From the NCBI GenBank assembly GCA_039190005.1, contig JBCCYM010000001.1:51329-115328 (forward strand): a stretch of 64,000 bases of DNA, read 5' to 3'. The notes under the pieces were generated by a model, which saw only the letters and a list, made by a program, of their open reading frames with translations, was not told the DNA's origin and did not search any database. A program made the position numbers and the translations under genes. This document shows positions 28,392-37,094 of the stretch, in pieces. Numbering within the stretch: position 1 is the first letter of the stretch; each line of letters opens with the position of its first letter. This stretch comes from JBCCYM01 sp039190005. GTDB lineage: Bacteria; Pseudomonadota; Gammaproteobacteria; UBA12402.

Positions 28392-28880
28392 TTAATGTCC
28401 TATAACATTTTCGTTAAAAACCAGTTCACTAATAAGCACCAGTTTTTTCTGTGATGTCGGTTTGTTGATCAGTGCCATCATGGTCATCCATTTTATTTCA
28501 GTGACACCAATTGTGACGATATCGTCTTGAGCGAGGGCTTGGTCTAACACAATTTCACGTGTTCGCGCGTCGATAACGCCAAGACTTTCAAGGTGAAATA
28601 AATAATCAATCGCTTTTTCATTGATTCGCTGTTTTTCCGCCGGCGATAAAATCCGCATCGAGGTTTTTTTAGGGGCTTTAATTCTGTTGCGACTGCGCTG
28701 TAGAAACTTCAAATCCGCTAGCCAGTTGACGGTAAAATCAACTTCACTCGGATGAAAACCGGCTGCCAGCATATTATCCGCCATCAGATCGGTGTCGATG
28801 ACATTTGTACTGCCGCCGATGTAGTGTTCATTATAGTTGTGGATAAGATAGGCTAATATATCTATTAATGGTTGTTTCAT
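28392..28880 (-). CDS. smg: Smg / DUF494 family protein
   Basis: Conserved protein of unknown function that usually lies between dprA and topA. The 162 residues begin QPLIDILAYLIHNY and continue with FHPSEVDFTVNWLADLK, then LSPAEKQRINEKAIDYLFHLESLGVID (LSPAEKQRINEKAIDYLFHLE) and end with WMTMMALIN, the Smg signature order. AGGTCC precedes the ATG. It begins the smg-topA-hemF unit. The expected dprA upstream is missing: the next gene is the divergent rpmH with a repeat pair between, which suggests a rearrangement. Confidence 0.9.
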   Translation of the reverse strand: MKQPLIDILAYLIHNYNEHYIGGSTNVIDTDLMADNMLAAGFHPSEVDFTVNWLADLKFLQRSRNRIKAPKKTSMRILSPAEKQRINEKAIDYLFHLESLGVIDARTREIVLDQALAQDDIVTIGVTEIKWMTMMALINKPTSQKKLVLISELVFNENVIGH

Positions 28881-28952
28881 ATTATGTGGACCTATTTTGA
28901 ATAAAAACCTGCAAATACTGTCGCTAATCTAAACGCTTTTCTTTTTCCCGCC

Positions 28953-29027
28953 ATTCCCGCGCAAGCGGGAATCCAGGGGATCGCACTGATAAATGCAGTA
29001 GTGCTGGATTCCCGCTTGCGCGGGAAT
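28953..29027. repeat. dRS3-like inverted repeat pair between smg and rpmH
   Basis: ATTCCCGCGCAAGCGGGAAT with TCCAG at 28953-28976 faces its reverse complement at 29004-29027, about 27 bases apart. Each arm is itself a small palindrome of the type ATTCCC-N8-GGGAAT known as dRS3 in Neisseria. The pair could fold as a long hairpin and may act as terminator or as a mini mobile element. Its translation yields the spurious peptide pattern FPRKRESS. Confidence 0.85.
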
Positions 29028-29113
29028 GACAATAGTTGTAATGAATACTCTATTGTTGTTGTATCATACTTGTCAATAGTTTTGTCGTATCTATAGCAAA
29101 TCACACAAAACGC

Positions 29114-29142
29114 TTGACAAGCGCTTACGGTTCTATTAGGCT
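29114..29142 (+). promoter_or_regulatory. Promoter for rpmH-rnpA-yidD-yidC
   Basis: A perfect TTGACA at 29114-29119, 17-base spacer and TAGGCT at 29137-29142, ending 31 bases before the rpmH start. The -35 region sits in a near-palindrome CGCTTGACAAGCG. Strong -35 with weaker -10 is common for rpmH promoters. Confidence 0.65.
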
Positions 29143-29173
29143 TCATCATTCAGTAAATTCAGGGTAGTAAGAA

Positions 29174-29317
29174 GTGAAAAGAACATATCAACCAAGTAAT
29201 ACGAAAAGAAAGCGTACTCACGGTTTTCGCGAACGTATGGCGAGCAAATCGGGGCGTGATGTCTTAAAAAGACGCCGTGCCAAGGGGCGTCATCGTTTAA
29301 CCGTTTCAGATGAATAA
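29174..29317 (+). CDS. rpmH: 50S ribosomal protein L34
   Basis: Large-subunit ribosomal protein bL34, 47 residues. It begins [20 protein letters not shown] and continues [20 protein letters not shown], a textbook L34 with a three-residue acidic end (SDE). The start is GTG at 29174. It is too short for most open-frame scans but is unmistakable. rnpA begins nine bases after the stop. Unlike most gammaproteobacteria, dnaA is not divergent from it; smg is. Confidence 0.97.
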   Translation: MKRTYQPSNTKRKRTHGFRERMASKSGRDVLKRRRAKGRHRLTVSDE

Positions 29318-29325
29318 ATTTTGTT

Positions 29326-29682
29326 GTGGATCAATGCTTTCCGCGTTATCGTCGGCTCAATAAATCGGCGGATTATCAGAACATATTCGATGGCGCGAAA
29401 AAACGAGTCGATCACCATTTCATTTTGCTTTTTAAAAAAAATACGATCGATTTTGCCCGTCTTGGTTTGATTATAGGTAAAAAGCAGGTAAGAAAAGCCA
29501 CGCGACGAAATACAATAAAGCGTGTCATTCGGGAAAGTTTTCGTTATCATCAGGCCTTGCTATCCGGCTATGATGTTATTTTTTTGGCAAGAAAAGATTT
29601 ATCCAGCTTATCAAAACAGCAATTACGTGAAAAATTAGATAACTATTGGAAAAAAAGTGCGAATTATCAAAGCTATCATTAA
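29326..29682 (+). CDS. rnpA: Ribonuclease P protein component RnpA
   Basis: Protein subunit of RNase P, which matures the 5' ends of tRNAs. The 118 residues show [17 protein letters not shown] at the start and the RNR motif [16 protein letters not shown] at about 57-72, with [13 protein letters not shown] after it. The start is GTG. Its end overlaps yidD by 26 bases, typical of this cluster. Confidence 0.95.
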   Translation: MDQCFPRYRRLNKSADYQNIFDGAKKRVDHHFILLFKKNTIDFARLGLIIGKKQVRKATRRNTIKRVIRESFRYHQALLSGYDVIFLARKDLSSLSKQQLREKLDNYWKKSANYQSYH

Positions 29683-29920
29683 AATAATGATGATTATGAT
29701 GATCAAAGGCTATCGGCTTTTGATCAGTCCGCTTTTAGGACCACGGTGCCGTTTTTATCCCAGCTGCTCCAGCTATACCGAGCAAGCGATACAACAGCAT
29801 GGCATTTTCTCCGGGCTTTATTTCGGTTGTCGTCGTTTAATCCGCTGTCATCCTTTCCATCCCGGTGGTTTTGATCCGGTACCCGCATCGACTAAAAAAG
29901 AGAACGCGCATGGATTATAA
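29657..29920 (+). CDS. yidD: Membrane protein insertion efficiency factor YidD
   Basis: Small membrane-associated protein that assists YidC. The 87 residues begin at GTG and contain [28 protein letters not shown] ([28 protein letters not shown]) with the family cysteines, then [20 protein letters not shown]. It overlaps rnpA by 26 bases and yidC by 11, indicating tight translational coupling in rpmH-rnpA-yidD-yidC. Confidence 0.94.
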   Translation: MRIIKAIIKIMMIMMIKGYRLLISPLLGPRCRFYPSCSSYTEQAIQQHGIFSGLYFGCRRLIRCHPFHPGGFDPVPASTKKENAHGL

Positions 29921-31628
29921 AAAAATTGTACTGTATGCCTTGTTTATTGTGGTCGCCTTGACGCTATGGACCAAATGGCAACAAGAATATCTCCGACACG
30001 GTTCAAGCACGACAACTTCGACCTCGACACAACAAGTTGATCATACCAACAAGACAGCTAAAACAGCGACGACAACATCGGCACCAAGCGGCGCGAGCAA
30101 CACAAGCGCATCCGAATCTGGATCTGTGGCATCGGTAACGAATACCCCGACTAAAGATCGATTGATTCATATTAAAACCGATGTATTGGATATGACCATC
30201 GACAGTTTAGGCGGACGCATTGTCGAAGCCGATTTACCCAAATATCCGGTAGCCTTACACTCTGATCAAGCGTTCAAATTACTGAGTTATGACGCCGCGA
30301 GCCATTATTCAGCCACAGCCGCGTTAATTGGTTTTACCGATCACGCGATTCAATACCACACCGCCAATCAAAGTTACACCTTGGCGAAAGGGCAAAAACA
30401 TCTCAATGTGGTGTTGCAGGGTACCAGCGCGAATGGTTTGCAAATCAGTAAAGTATTCACGTTTACGCCCGGGTCTTATCTTGTGCATGTCAGTTATCAT
30501 ATTAGAAACGCCAGCACTAAAGCGCAACAGGGGCGCTTATCCTTACAAATTTCCCGCACGGATGTGAAACCATCGCGAGATGGCACGTTTAGAATGCACG
30601 CGTTTTATGGTTTTGCCATTTCAACACCGGCGAATCATTATCAAACTTTTAAGTTTTCTAATTTAGCCTCGTCAAATGTCAACCTCAGCGCTAAAGACGG
30701 TTGGTTAGCCATGACACAGCATTATTTTCTCGGCGCCTGGATACCGGCATCCGGCGTGACCTATGATTATTTCAGTCGTGTGAACCAAAACGGCATTTAC
30801 ACCTTGGGTGCTAATAGCCCGACAACAACCATCGCGCCGGGGAAAACCGTAAATCTTAATAGTGAGTTCTATATCGGCCCGAAAATCGCTGAAATTCTTT
30901 CTTCGGTGGCGCCAAATTTGAGCAAAACCATTGACTATGGCTGGTTGTGGCCCATCTCATTGTTGATTTTTTGGTTGATGAAGCATATTTTTGCCATTAT
31001 CGGCAATTGGGGCTGGTCTATTGTCATCGTCACTGCCATCATCAAACTCATATTCTGGCCATTGTCGGCTAAAAGCTATCGGTCGATGGCAGGGATGCGA
31101 TCCTTGCAACCCAAGATTAACGCGCTCAAAGAAAGAGTTGGGGATGACAAGCAGCAGATGGGACGTGAGATGATGGCGCTGTACAAAAGCGAAAAAATCA
31201 ATCCCTTAGGCGGTTGCTTACCCATTTTGGTACAGATTCCATTTTTCATCGCCCTGTATTGGGTATTGATTGCCACGATTCAACTGCGCCAAGCGCCGTT
31301 CATGTTCTGGATACATGATTTATCGGCAAAAGACCCGTATTATGTGTTACCGGTGCTCATGGGTTTAAGTATGTTTTTACAACAAAAACTGAGTCCGCCA
31401 CCACCAGACCCGACACAGGCAAAAGTCATGATGCTGTTACCAGTATTTATCACTTATATTTTTATTCATTTCCCGGCGGGTCTGATTTTATACATGTTAG
31501 TGAATAACCTGATTTCTATTGGTCAGCAATGGTGGATTACGCGGCATTACTCTAAAGGGAAATACAACCATAAGAAAAAAGCCAGCCAGTGGTCTGCCAA
31601 AAAGAAAGCGGATCGTAAAAAACGCTAA
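29910..31628 (+). CDS. yidC: Membrane protein insertase YidC
   Basis: Inner-membrane insertase and foldase. The 572-residue form has an N-terminal membrane anchor ([15 protein letters not shown]), a Thr/Ser-rich linker at about 30-75, a periplasmic beta domain (about 80-330), and the conserved core [37 protein letters not shown] near 370-395 with the hydrophilic-groove arginine expected beyond. The C-terminal basic tail ([13 protein letters not shown]) binds ribosomes. ATG at 29910 is chosen with AAGAG upstream; an in-frame extension would start inside yidD. Confidence 0.96.
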   Translation: MDYKKIVLYALFIVVALTLWTKWQQEYLRHGSSTTTSTSTQQVDHTNKTAKTATTTSAPSGASNTSASESGSVASVTNTPTKDRLIHIKTDVLDMTIDSLGGRIVEADLPKYPVALHSDQAFKLLSYDAASHYSATAALIGFTDHAIQYHTANQSYTLAKGQKHLNVVLQGTSANGLQISKVFTFTPGSYLVHVSYHIRNASTKAQQGRLSLQISRTDVKPSRDGTFRMHAFYGFAISTPANHYQTFKFSNLASSNVNLSAKDGWLAMTQHYFLGAWIPASGVTYDYFSRVNQNGIYTLGANSPTTTIAPGKTVNLNSEFYIGPKIAEILSSVAPNLSKTIDYGWLWPISLLIFWLMKHIFAIIGNWGWSIVIVTAIIKLIFWPLSAKSYRSMAGMRSLQPKINALKERVGDDKQQMGREMMALYKSEKINPLGGCLPILVQIPFFIALYWVLIATIQLRQAPFMFWIHDLSAKDPYYVLPVLMGLSMFLQQKLSPPPPDPTQAKVMMLLPVFITYIFIHFPAGLILYMLVNNLISIGQQWWITRHYSKGKYNHKKKASQWSAKKKADRKKR

Positions 31629-31680
31629 TTAAAATGGGTTTGTTACAAGCTGTAAAGTTGGCATTGCCGCATCTCTCTCC

Positions 31681-31819
31681 GTCATTCCCGCGCAGGCGGG
31701 AATCCAGAGAAAAAATCTCAGGCACTAGTACATTAATCCCTAATTGTACCTTAGGTAAACTATTGACTTTTGCTAGTAATATTAAGCTGTTCCTGGATTC
31801 CCGCCTGCGCGGGAATGAC
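31681..31819. repeat. dRS3-like inverted pair forming a 139-bp MITE-like element
   Basis: GTCATTCCCGCGCAGGCGGG at 31681-31700 (continuing to 31707) faces its exact reverse complement at 31793-31819. The 85 bases between have no frame of note. It fills most of the yidC-mnmE gap. Same family as 28953-29027 and the single arm at 36965. Confidence 0.85.
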
Positions 31820-31857
31820 GGAGAAGAAAACGGGAATGACAGGAACAATTTTTAACC

Positions 31858-33204
31858 ATGCCTGTTTCCAAAACCGATACCATTGCCGCTTTAGCAACCG
31901 CGCCCGGGCGTAGTGGGGTGGCCATTGTGAGAATATCCGGTGATAAAGCGGAAACGATTGCGCAAGCGATTACCAAAACCACATTAAAACCACGTTATGC
32001 GCACCATCTGTGTTTTTATGATCATGACGACACCGCTATTGATGAGGGTTTAGCGCTTTTTTTTCCGCGACCACATTCATTTACCGGCGAAAATGTCCTG
32101 GAACTGCATTGTCACGGTGGTCCCATAGTGGTCGATCGTTTATTAAAACGAGCCATCGCCTTAGGCGCTCGATCCGCGCGGCCGGGTGAATTTTCCCAAC
32201 GCGCGTTTATCAATGATAAGCTTGATTTGAGTCAGGCGGAAGCCATTGCTGACCTGATCAATGCTACCAGCGAACAGGCGGCAAGGTCGGCTATTAAATC
32301 ATTACAGGGCGAATTTTCTCGGCGGATAAACTTATTGGTCGAACAGCTCATTCATCTGCGACTTTATGTCGAGGCGGCCATTGATTTTCCTGAAGAAGAA
32401 ATTGATTTTCTCAAAGATGAACACATTACCACACGCTTGCAAGGCATTATTGATAGCTTACATTCAGTTAAAGCGTCAGCGACACAAGGTCGTTTATTAC
32501 AAGAAGGCATGACCGCGGTGATCGTCGGCGCGCCCAATGCCGGCAAATCCAGTTTATTAAACTGTCTCAGTGAAAATGAAACGGCCATTGTCAGTGACAT
32601 TGCCGGTACCACACGTGATGTGTTGCGGGAATACATTCATATTGATGGCATGCCATTACATATTGTCGACACGGCCGGATTGCGCGAAAGTGACAATCTT
32701 GTCGAGCGGGAAGGGATAAAACGCGCTAAGCAAGCCATGGAAAAAGCGGATGTGATTTTGCTGGTTATCGACATTAGCGACAATCAATCCATTGATATAA
32801 GTCAGTTACCAGAAAATAAAGCGGTAATGATTATCAGAAATAAAATCGATCTGCTGAATGAGAAGCCAAAAATAGTTATTGATAAGGCTGAACAGCAAGT
32901 GGAGATTTATCTATCCGCCACACAACAACAAGGTATTGATTTATTAAAACAGCATCTAAAAGAAATGATGGGTTTTCATGATGGTGAGGGTGTGTTTATC
33001 GCCCGCAGGCGGCATCTTGACGCGCTACAACGGGCTGAAAACAGTTTATTGACGGGACAACAACAATTACAACAGCATCAAGCTGGTGAACTATTAGCTG
33101 AAGATTTACGCCAAGCGCAACAAGCTTTAAATGAAATCACCGGCGAGTTTAGCAGTGATGATTTATTGGGCAAAATCTTTGCTGATTTTTGTATTGGTAA
33201 ATAA
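31858..33204 (+). CDS. mnmE: tRNA modification GTPase MnmE (TrmE)
   Basis: GTPase that with MnmG installs 5-carboxymethylaminomethyl groups on wobble U34. N-terminal folate-binding part: [21 protein letters not shown]. Helical part with [24 protein letters not shown]... ([20 protein letters not shown]). G domain: G1 [12 protein letters not shown] near 222, G3 DTAGLRES near 268, and G4 NKID near 331. The C-terminal FCIGK carries the catalytic cysteine. Full length at 448 aa. It stands downstream of yidC, separated by the repeat element, and converges on a small secreted-protein gene one base away. Confidence 0.97.
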   Translation: MPVSKTDTIAALATAPGRSGVAIVRISGDKAETIAQAITKTTLKPRYAHHLCFYDHDDTAIDEGLALFFPRPHSFTGENVLELHCHGGPIVVDRLLKRAIALGARSARPGEFSQRAFINDKLDLSQAEAIADLINATSEQAARSAIKSLQGEFSRRINLLVEQLIHLRLYVEAAIDFPEEEIDFLKDEHITTRLQGIIDSLHSVKASATQGRLLQEGMTAVIVGAPNAGKSSLLNCLSENETAIVSDIAGTTRDVLREYIHIDGMPLHIVDTAGLRESDNLVEREGIKRAKQAMEKADVILLVIDISDNQSIDISQLPENKAVMIIRNKIDLLNEKPKIVIDKAEQQVEIYLSATQQQGIDLLKQHLKEMMGFHDGEGVFIARRRHLDALQRAENSLLTGQQQLQQHQAGELLAEDLRQAQQALNEITGEFSSDDLLGKIFADFCIGK

Positions 33205-33205
33205 T

Positions 33206-33760
33206 TCAGAGAGCTACCTCCCAATCTACATTATCAATAAACACATTAATATCCTTATAAGTTTTTCCGATTTCAAAGCTGTGTTTTTCTTGATCCAAAG
33301 TGGCCACTTTAAATGTAACGGTATTGTGAGCCATTTGAGGTTTTCCCAGTATTAAACCTTCTGGTAGCACACTGCCAGACATCGATGTTAATTCCGCATG
33401 GGTGACAACAGCATTGGGATCACCGCCACTGTCTTTTGCGAACAATTTTTGCCAGTTTGTTACAATATTGTGTGTTTTCACAGTCTTATAATCACGATCA
33501 GGTCGGTCGGTAAAGGCAACCATATCTTCTGATACCTGATTGAGGATTAAATACATGCCATCATCGCGTTGTTCAATTTTGCCTTGATGGGCATGTAAGA
33601 CCAATAACCAGCTTTTTTGCTGCTCAATATTTTGGCTATGGACGCTTGGCGTTGAAGCGGATACGGTGGGATTATTGGCGGCAAGTAATGTTGAGCCGGT
33701 AAAAGCAAACAGTAATAGCAGCGCCGAACCCCCAACTAATTTGATCATTTTTGTTTTCAT
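33206..33760 (-). CDS. Small secreted protein of unknown function
   Basis: 184 residues from an ATG with AAGG eleven bases upstream. A signal peptide (MKTKMIKLVGGSALLLLFAF, cleavage after LLA near 27) leads to a mature domain containing SWLLVLHAHQGKIEQRDDG, YLILNQVSEDMVAFTDRPDR and DPNAVVTHAEL. The pattern of a repeated beta strand with MVAFTDRP looks like a conserved periplasmic or secreted domain that I have seen in Legionella-type genomes, but I cannot name it. No cysteines in the mature part. It ends one base from convergent mnmE, and a phosphoesterase gene lies 57 bases upstream on the same strand. Confidence 0.75.
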   Translation of the reverse strand: MKTKMIKLVGGSALLLLFAFTGSTLLAANNPTVSASTPSVHSQNIEQQKSWLLVLHAHQGKIEQRDDGMYLILNQVSEDMVAFTDRPDRDYKTVKTHNIVTNWQKLFAKDSGGDPNAVVTHAELTSMSGSVLPEGLILGKPQMAHNTVTFKVATLDQEKHSFEIGKTYKDINVFIDNVDWEVAL

Positions 33761-33817
33761 AACAGTCGCCTTATTGGTTTGTTTATACACTAATTATAGC
33801 CTACATTTTTAGCTTGT

Positions 33818-35026
33818 TTAAAACTGATCAGATTGCCAATGGATACTGCCATCCTCGCCATAGAATTTTTCCGTAATAGTTTGATTATCCAGATGCAGCA
33901 TCGCGAAACCATTTTGAACACGACTGCCATCCATACTGTCTTGATCCGCTGGCGACTTTTCAAACCATAATACCTGATCTGCCTCATCAAGCAAACGGGC
34001 ATGACCGAATGGAATCACACCATGTCCAACGACACGGGGTTTAATGCCATCTTGTTCAGCATAGGCAGCACCCATGTGTATGTGTCCCCAATACCAGTAT
34101 TTGTGTTGCTTATTTGCCGATAATGCTGTTATCACTTGATTGTATAATGGTGATTGTGGTACTTTGCCGGTAATATCGAGACCATTATGATGGCTGAGTA
34201 AAATCATCGCTTTATTTTTTGCCGCCTGAGTTTGCAGAAAATCAATCTGTTTTTGGTTGAGATTACCATGCAAATACATGGTGTCCCAATCGGCAAAAAA
34301 TGATGTATCAAGACCGATAATCACCCAGTTGCTATTTTCTAAGGCAAAAAAGCTGCAACCCTGTTGCATTGCAAACAGTTGATTTCGCAGAACAGTATTA
34401 AAATAAGGTAAACAATGGTATTGGTCGTGATTACCATTAAGCGTGAAATTAGCTTTGTTGCTTTTGGGCCAATATTCTAATAGATTGGTTTGGACTTCCC
34501 CCGTGCTACCTGAATAGTAAGTATCACCAAGATGAATTGCGTAATCGGCTTGTTGCGCGCTAATTTGCTTGGAGACGCGCGAAGCCACAGTATTATCAAA
34601 CCACATCCCACCAGCCCAGTCACCGAAAATAGCCAGTTTCGCTTCATCTGCAATGGGGATGACAGGCGGGTTATCAGGAAAAGATAAGGCTATCTTGCGG
34701 TTTTCAAGCCAAGCGATAAATGCTTCTATCCAGCGAGGATCAAGGTTGTCATATTTTCTGAAATTTACAATTTCACCATTTTCCAATACGACCGGCCATT
34801 TATCAGAGAGTTGCTTAAATTTTTCAAGATCTTCTTCAAGCGTGCCGTTATAAAGCGAAGATGCTAAAGAAAAGTCGGATAATTCAGATGGCAGTTTTTG
34901 TGATGTTAACGCGGTATTAAAGGCTTCGCTTTGATGAGCAAGTGCTGATAATACCTTAGCATGACTGTCTTGATCGAGTTGGCTTATTTTGTCAATGAGA
35001 ATTTTGTTGAGGTGATCGAATAACAT
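33818..35026 (-). CDS. Calcineurin-like metallophosphoesterase
   Basis: Binuclear-metal phosphoesterase of unknown substrate, 402 residues. The five motifs are in order: AIFGDWAGG (GD), YAIHLGDTYYSG (GDxxY), FTLNGNHDQYH (GNHD), ILLSHHNGLD (H) and WYWGHIHMGAAY-like YWGHIHMGA (GHxH). A helical N-terminal extension of about 130 residues precedes the catalytic core, which is more than simple members have. No signal peptide is seen, so it is cytosolic. The ATG at 35026 is fixed by AAGGAG at 35035-35040, eight bases upstream; the longer frame from 35062 lacks a site. It may form a unit with the small secreted gene downstream. Confidence 0.9.
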   Translation of the reverse strand: MLFDHLNKILIDKISQLDQDSHAKVLSALAHQSEAFNTALTSQKLPSELSDFSLASSLYNGTLEEDLEKFKQLSDKWPVVLENGEIVNFRKYDNLDPRWIEAFIAWLENRKIALSFPDNPPVIPIADEAKLAIFGDWAGGMWFDNTVASRVSKQISAQQADYAIHLGDTYYSGSTGEVQTNLLEYWPKSNKANFTLNGNHDQYHCLPYFNTVLRNQLFAMQQGCSFFALENSNWVIIGLDTSFFADWDTMYLHGNLNQKQIDFLQTQAAKNKAMILLSHHNGLDITGKVPQSPLYNQVITALSANKQHKYWYWGHIHMGAAYAEQDGIKPRVVGHGVIPFGHARLLDEADQVLWFEKSPADQDSMDGSRVQNGFAMLHLDNQTITEKFYGEDGSIHWQSDQF

Positions 35027-35260
35027 GTTTTTTGCTCCTTTTAAGTTACTATTTGAATCCATGTTATGCTTTATTTTGCCGAAAGTAAAATATTGATTGT
35101 GGGATGCTGAACAATAATATAAATGTTATTTAATTCTGCTTCTCCTTCAGTTACTTCTTTCTATGGAGCAATTCACTTCTAAATATAAAATCAGTAGATT
35201 GCTTAATTTAGTCCTATACTTAAATAACAATTAAATAGTTAAGAAAAGAAAGAGGCGTGT

Positions 35261-36655
35261 ATGCGTAGGATCACAAAAAAATTAATTATTGTGGTAGGTA
35301 CTTTGTTTGCAATTGCTAATGCTTCTAATGTGTTGGCAGAATATTATCCCTATACTACATATTTTGCTGTCGCTTGTGTTGCTGACTATGAAACAGTAGA
35401 CACCTATGACGATAAAAATAATTATATAGCTGCTGCAGCTGCTTGTGAAGGTGGTGCTTCTACAGAAAGTCAAGACCAAGCAAATCAAAATGCCATTAAT
35501 AATGCAAACGCAAGTTGTGATACACTAATGGCTAAAAATAGTACAGGATATTTATCGGGTTGTGACCTTTCTCTGGATAGCTACGTGCATATTACAATTG
35601 ACGCTTACAATAATGATACATGTGTAGGTGCAGGTGCAGCTGTAGAAGATAATACAGGCACTACAGTAGTAGCTAAAGGGAACTTCGATGATGTTGATTC
35701 AACTATTGGTGATTCCATCAATGAATATAAACAACATCAATATGTCGAAATTATTTGTCCTCATACTACTAATGCTAATACTACCCCTATTTATTTTGCT
35801 ATCGCTTGTGTTGCTGAATATACAAGTGAGGGTAAGGATGGGATGGGTGTTGCAGCGGTTTGTGAAGGTGGTGCTTCTACAGAAAGTCAAGACCAAGCAA
35901 ATCAGAATGCACTTAATAATGCAAATGCGAGTTGTGATAAGCTAATTTCTCAAGGTACTGGTGGAGAGACACAGAGTTGTGGCCTGAATTCGAAGAACTA
36001 TACCTATATTACTGCTGATGCTTACAATAATAATATATGTGTAGGTGCAGGCGCAGCTTTCGAAGAAGAAGGCAATAAAGGTGCCGCAGTCGTGGCCAAA
36101 GGAAGCTTATCTGATATTAGTTCAACTATTAATAATGGCCTTGGTGGTATAAATACACTCCATCAAGATGTGGAAGTTATTTGTCCCCACAATAATACGG
36201 CAACAACAACTTATAACATGTCAAAAAATTTAAGTAAGTCATATACATTCTCGCATGATGTCAAAGGCAAAGATATAGTCTCGCTTAATGTCTATCCGAC
36301 AATGCAAAACACCTCGCTTTATATATCAGCAGGCGATGCGGCAACTAAAGATGTTGATGTTGTTGTAAGTAGTGTGATGACTGCTTATGTAGATACTGAT
36401 AAAAGCACTTGTTTAGCCAATATGCGTAAAGAGAAGAATGGTGATCTTATCGGCCATCCTGATAAATTACCTTGTACACTTGAACTAAAACCAAAAAATA
36501 TTACTTCGAGTGATGTGGGTTATATTACGGTTAATCCATCAGTAAAGGGTAATGCGACACACTGGAATACAGAAAGTCGAATATTGCCGGTGAATTTGTA
36601 CAGTAATTATAACGATTATTTATTGTATCACGCTAATGAATCTGAATCGAAATAA
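35261..36655 (+). CDS. Secreted protein with a tandem-duplicated cysteine-rich domain
   Basis: 464 residues, family not recognised. A signal peptide ends near LAEYY (residue 27). Two copies of a domain of about 135 residues follow (nucleotides 35360-35764 and 35792-36190). Each has FA(V/I)ACVA, CEGGASTESQDQANQNA, ANASCD, DAYNN-CVGAGA and (I/V)ICPH, so cysteines sit at matching positions. The C-terminal domain (about 310-464) is different and beta-rich. Logic resembles DUF4189-like domains (Ala-rich, paired Cys) but this is not firm. AAGAGG is the ribosome site. The gene looks AT-richer than housekeeping neighbours, and a strong hairpin terminator follows. Confidence 0.78.
   Translation: MRRITKKLIIVVGTLFAIANASNVLAEYYPYTTYFAVACVADYETVDTYDDKNNYIAAAAACEGGASTESQDQANQNAINNANASCDTLMAKNSTGYLSGCDLSLDSYVHITIDAYNNDTCVGAGAAVEDNTGTTVVAKGNFDDVDSTIGDSINEYKQHQYVEIICPHTTNANTTPIYFAIACVAEYTSEGKDGMGVAAVCEGGASTESQDQANQNALNNANASCDKLISQGTGGETQSCGLNSKNYTYITADAYNNNICVGAGAAFEEEGNKGAAVVAKGSLSDISSTINNGLGGINTLHQDVEVICPHNNTATTTYNMSKNLSKSYTFSHDVKGKDIVSLNVYPTMQNTSLYISAGDAATKDVDVVVSSVMTAYVDTDKSTCLANMRKEKNGDLIGHPDKLPCTLELKPKNITSSDVGYITVNPSVKGNATHWNTESRILPVNLYSNYNDYLLYHANESESK
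35444..35910 (+). repeat. 50-bp direct repeat inside the duplicated gene
   Basis: Positions 35444-35493 and 35861-35910 differ at one base in 50, although both are coding and codon choice is free to drift. This indicates recent duplication or gene conversion between the two domain copies. Confidence 0.9.
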
Positions 36656-36686
36656 AGATTGATACACGGGTAGGTTTTTTTGGATG

Positions 36687-36731
36687 CCGACATCAGTATA
36701 AAAGGACAACTCCTGATGTCGGGGTTTCTTT
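36687..36731 (+). terminator. Rho-independent terminator, copy 1
   Basis: Stem CCGACATCAG at 36687-36696 pairs perfectly with CTGATGTCGG at 36713-36722; the loop includes TAAAAGGACAACTC, and a T-rich tract follows. Nearly the same hairpin, including the loop, occurs after the next gene at 38536. Confidence 0.85.
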
Positions 36732-36964
36732 ACTTGCTTATTGATGTGTTGACTTACAAAACCTATCCAGTATGAGATGTTGGCTTTCTATAGCAATGCA
36801 GGATCGCTTCCAAATACGCTTTTCTTGCATTTTGACCCATGGCGACCCCCCCTTTTTTTTTTATTTTTCTTCTTCGGTTACTTTTTTTATGAGGAAATTC
36901 GTGTCGCGTATTTAATTAAAAAAACATCGAATAATTGTAGGGATTGTTGCAATTTGGCAAATTC
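36732..36964. other. Non-coding stretch with homopolymer runs
   Basis: Part of the 439-base gap between two secreted-protein genes. It holds a run of seven C followed by ten T at 36846-36862, and otherwise nothing that I can assign. A frame of 82 codons here includes the repeat-derived peptide FPRRRESS and is not believed to be a gene. Confidence 0.4.
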
Positions 36965-36991
36965 GTCGTTTCCGCGGAGGCGGGAATCCAG
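36965..36991 (+). repeat. Single dRS3-like arm
   Basis: A diverged copy of the dRS3-like unit (TTTCCGCGGAGGCGGGAATC within it) without the facing partner seen at the other two sites. Confidence 0.65.
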
Positions 36992-36993
36992 TT

Positions 36994-37020
36994 ATTTCAA
37001 GCAGTTATACTGCTTGAAAT
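36994..37020. other. Perfect 11-bp inverted repeat, hairpin or operator
   Basis: ATTTCAAGCAG at 36994-37004 and CTGCTTGAAAT at 37010-37020 around TTATA. It directly abuts the dRS3-like arm and lies 75 bases before the downstream start codon and just before a TATAAT at 37056-37061. It could be a repressor site or an RNA hairpin; there is no T tract after it. Confidence 0.55.
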
Positions 37021-37094
37021 CATAAAATAATTCAGATTGCAACAGTCTCTTGTACTATAATTAGATCGAATTATTAAGTTTAAGAGGCGTCGTT

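Noticed and set aside
28892..29149. 85-codon minus-strand frame between smg and rpmH
   Set aside because: Contains the repeat peptide FPRKRESS and covers the rpmH promoter.
28881..29173. Chromosomal origin next to rpmH
   Set aside because: No DnaA boxes or AT-rich unwinding region with repeats could be seen, and dnaA/dnaN are absent.
31552..31855. Frames on both strands over the yidC-mnmE gap
   Set aside because: Both derive from the dRS3-like inverted pair (FPRRRESR) and have no homology signal or ribosome site.
36777..37025. 82-codon frame on the plus strand
   Set aside because: It runs through homopolymers and the dRS3-like arm; the peptide FPRRRESS is the usual artefact of that repeat. 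No ribosome site.
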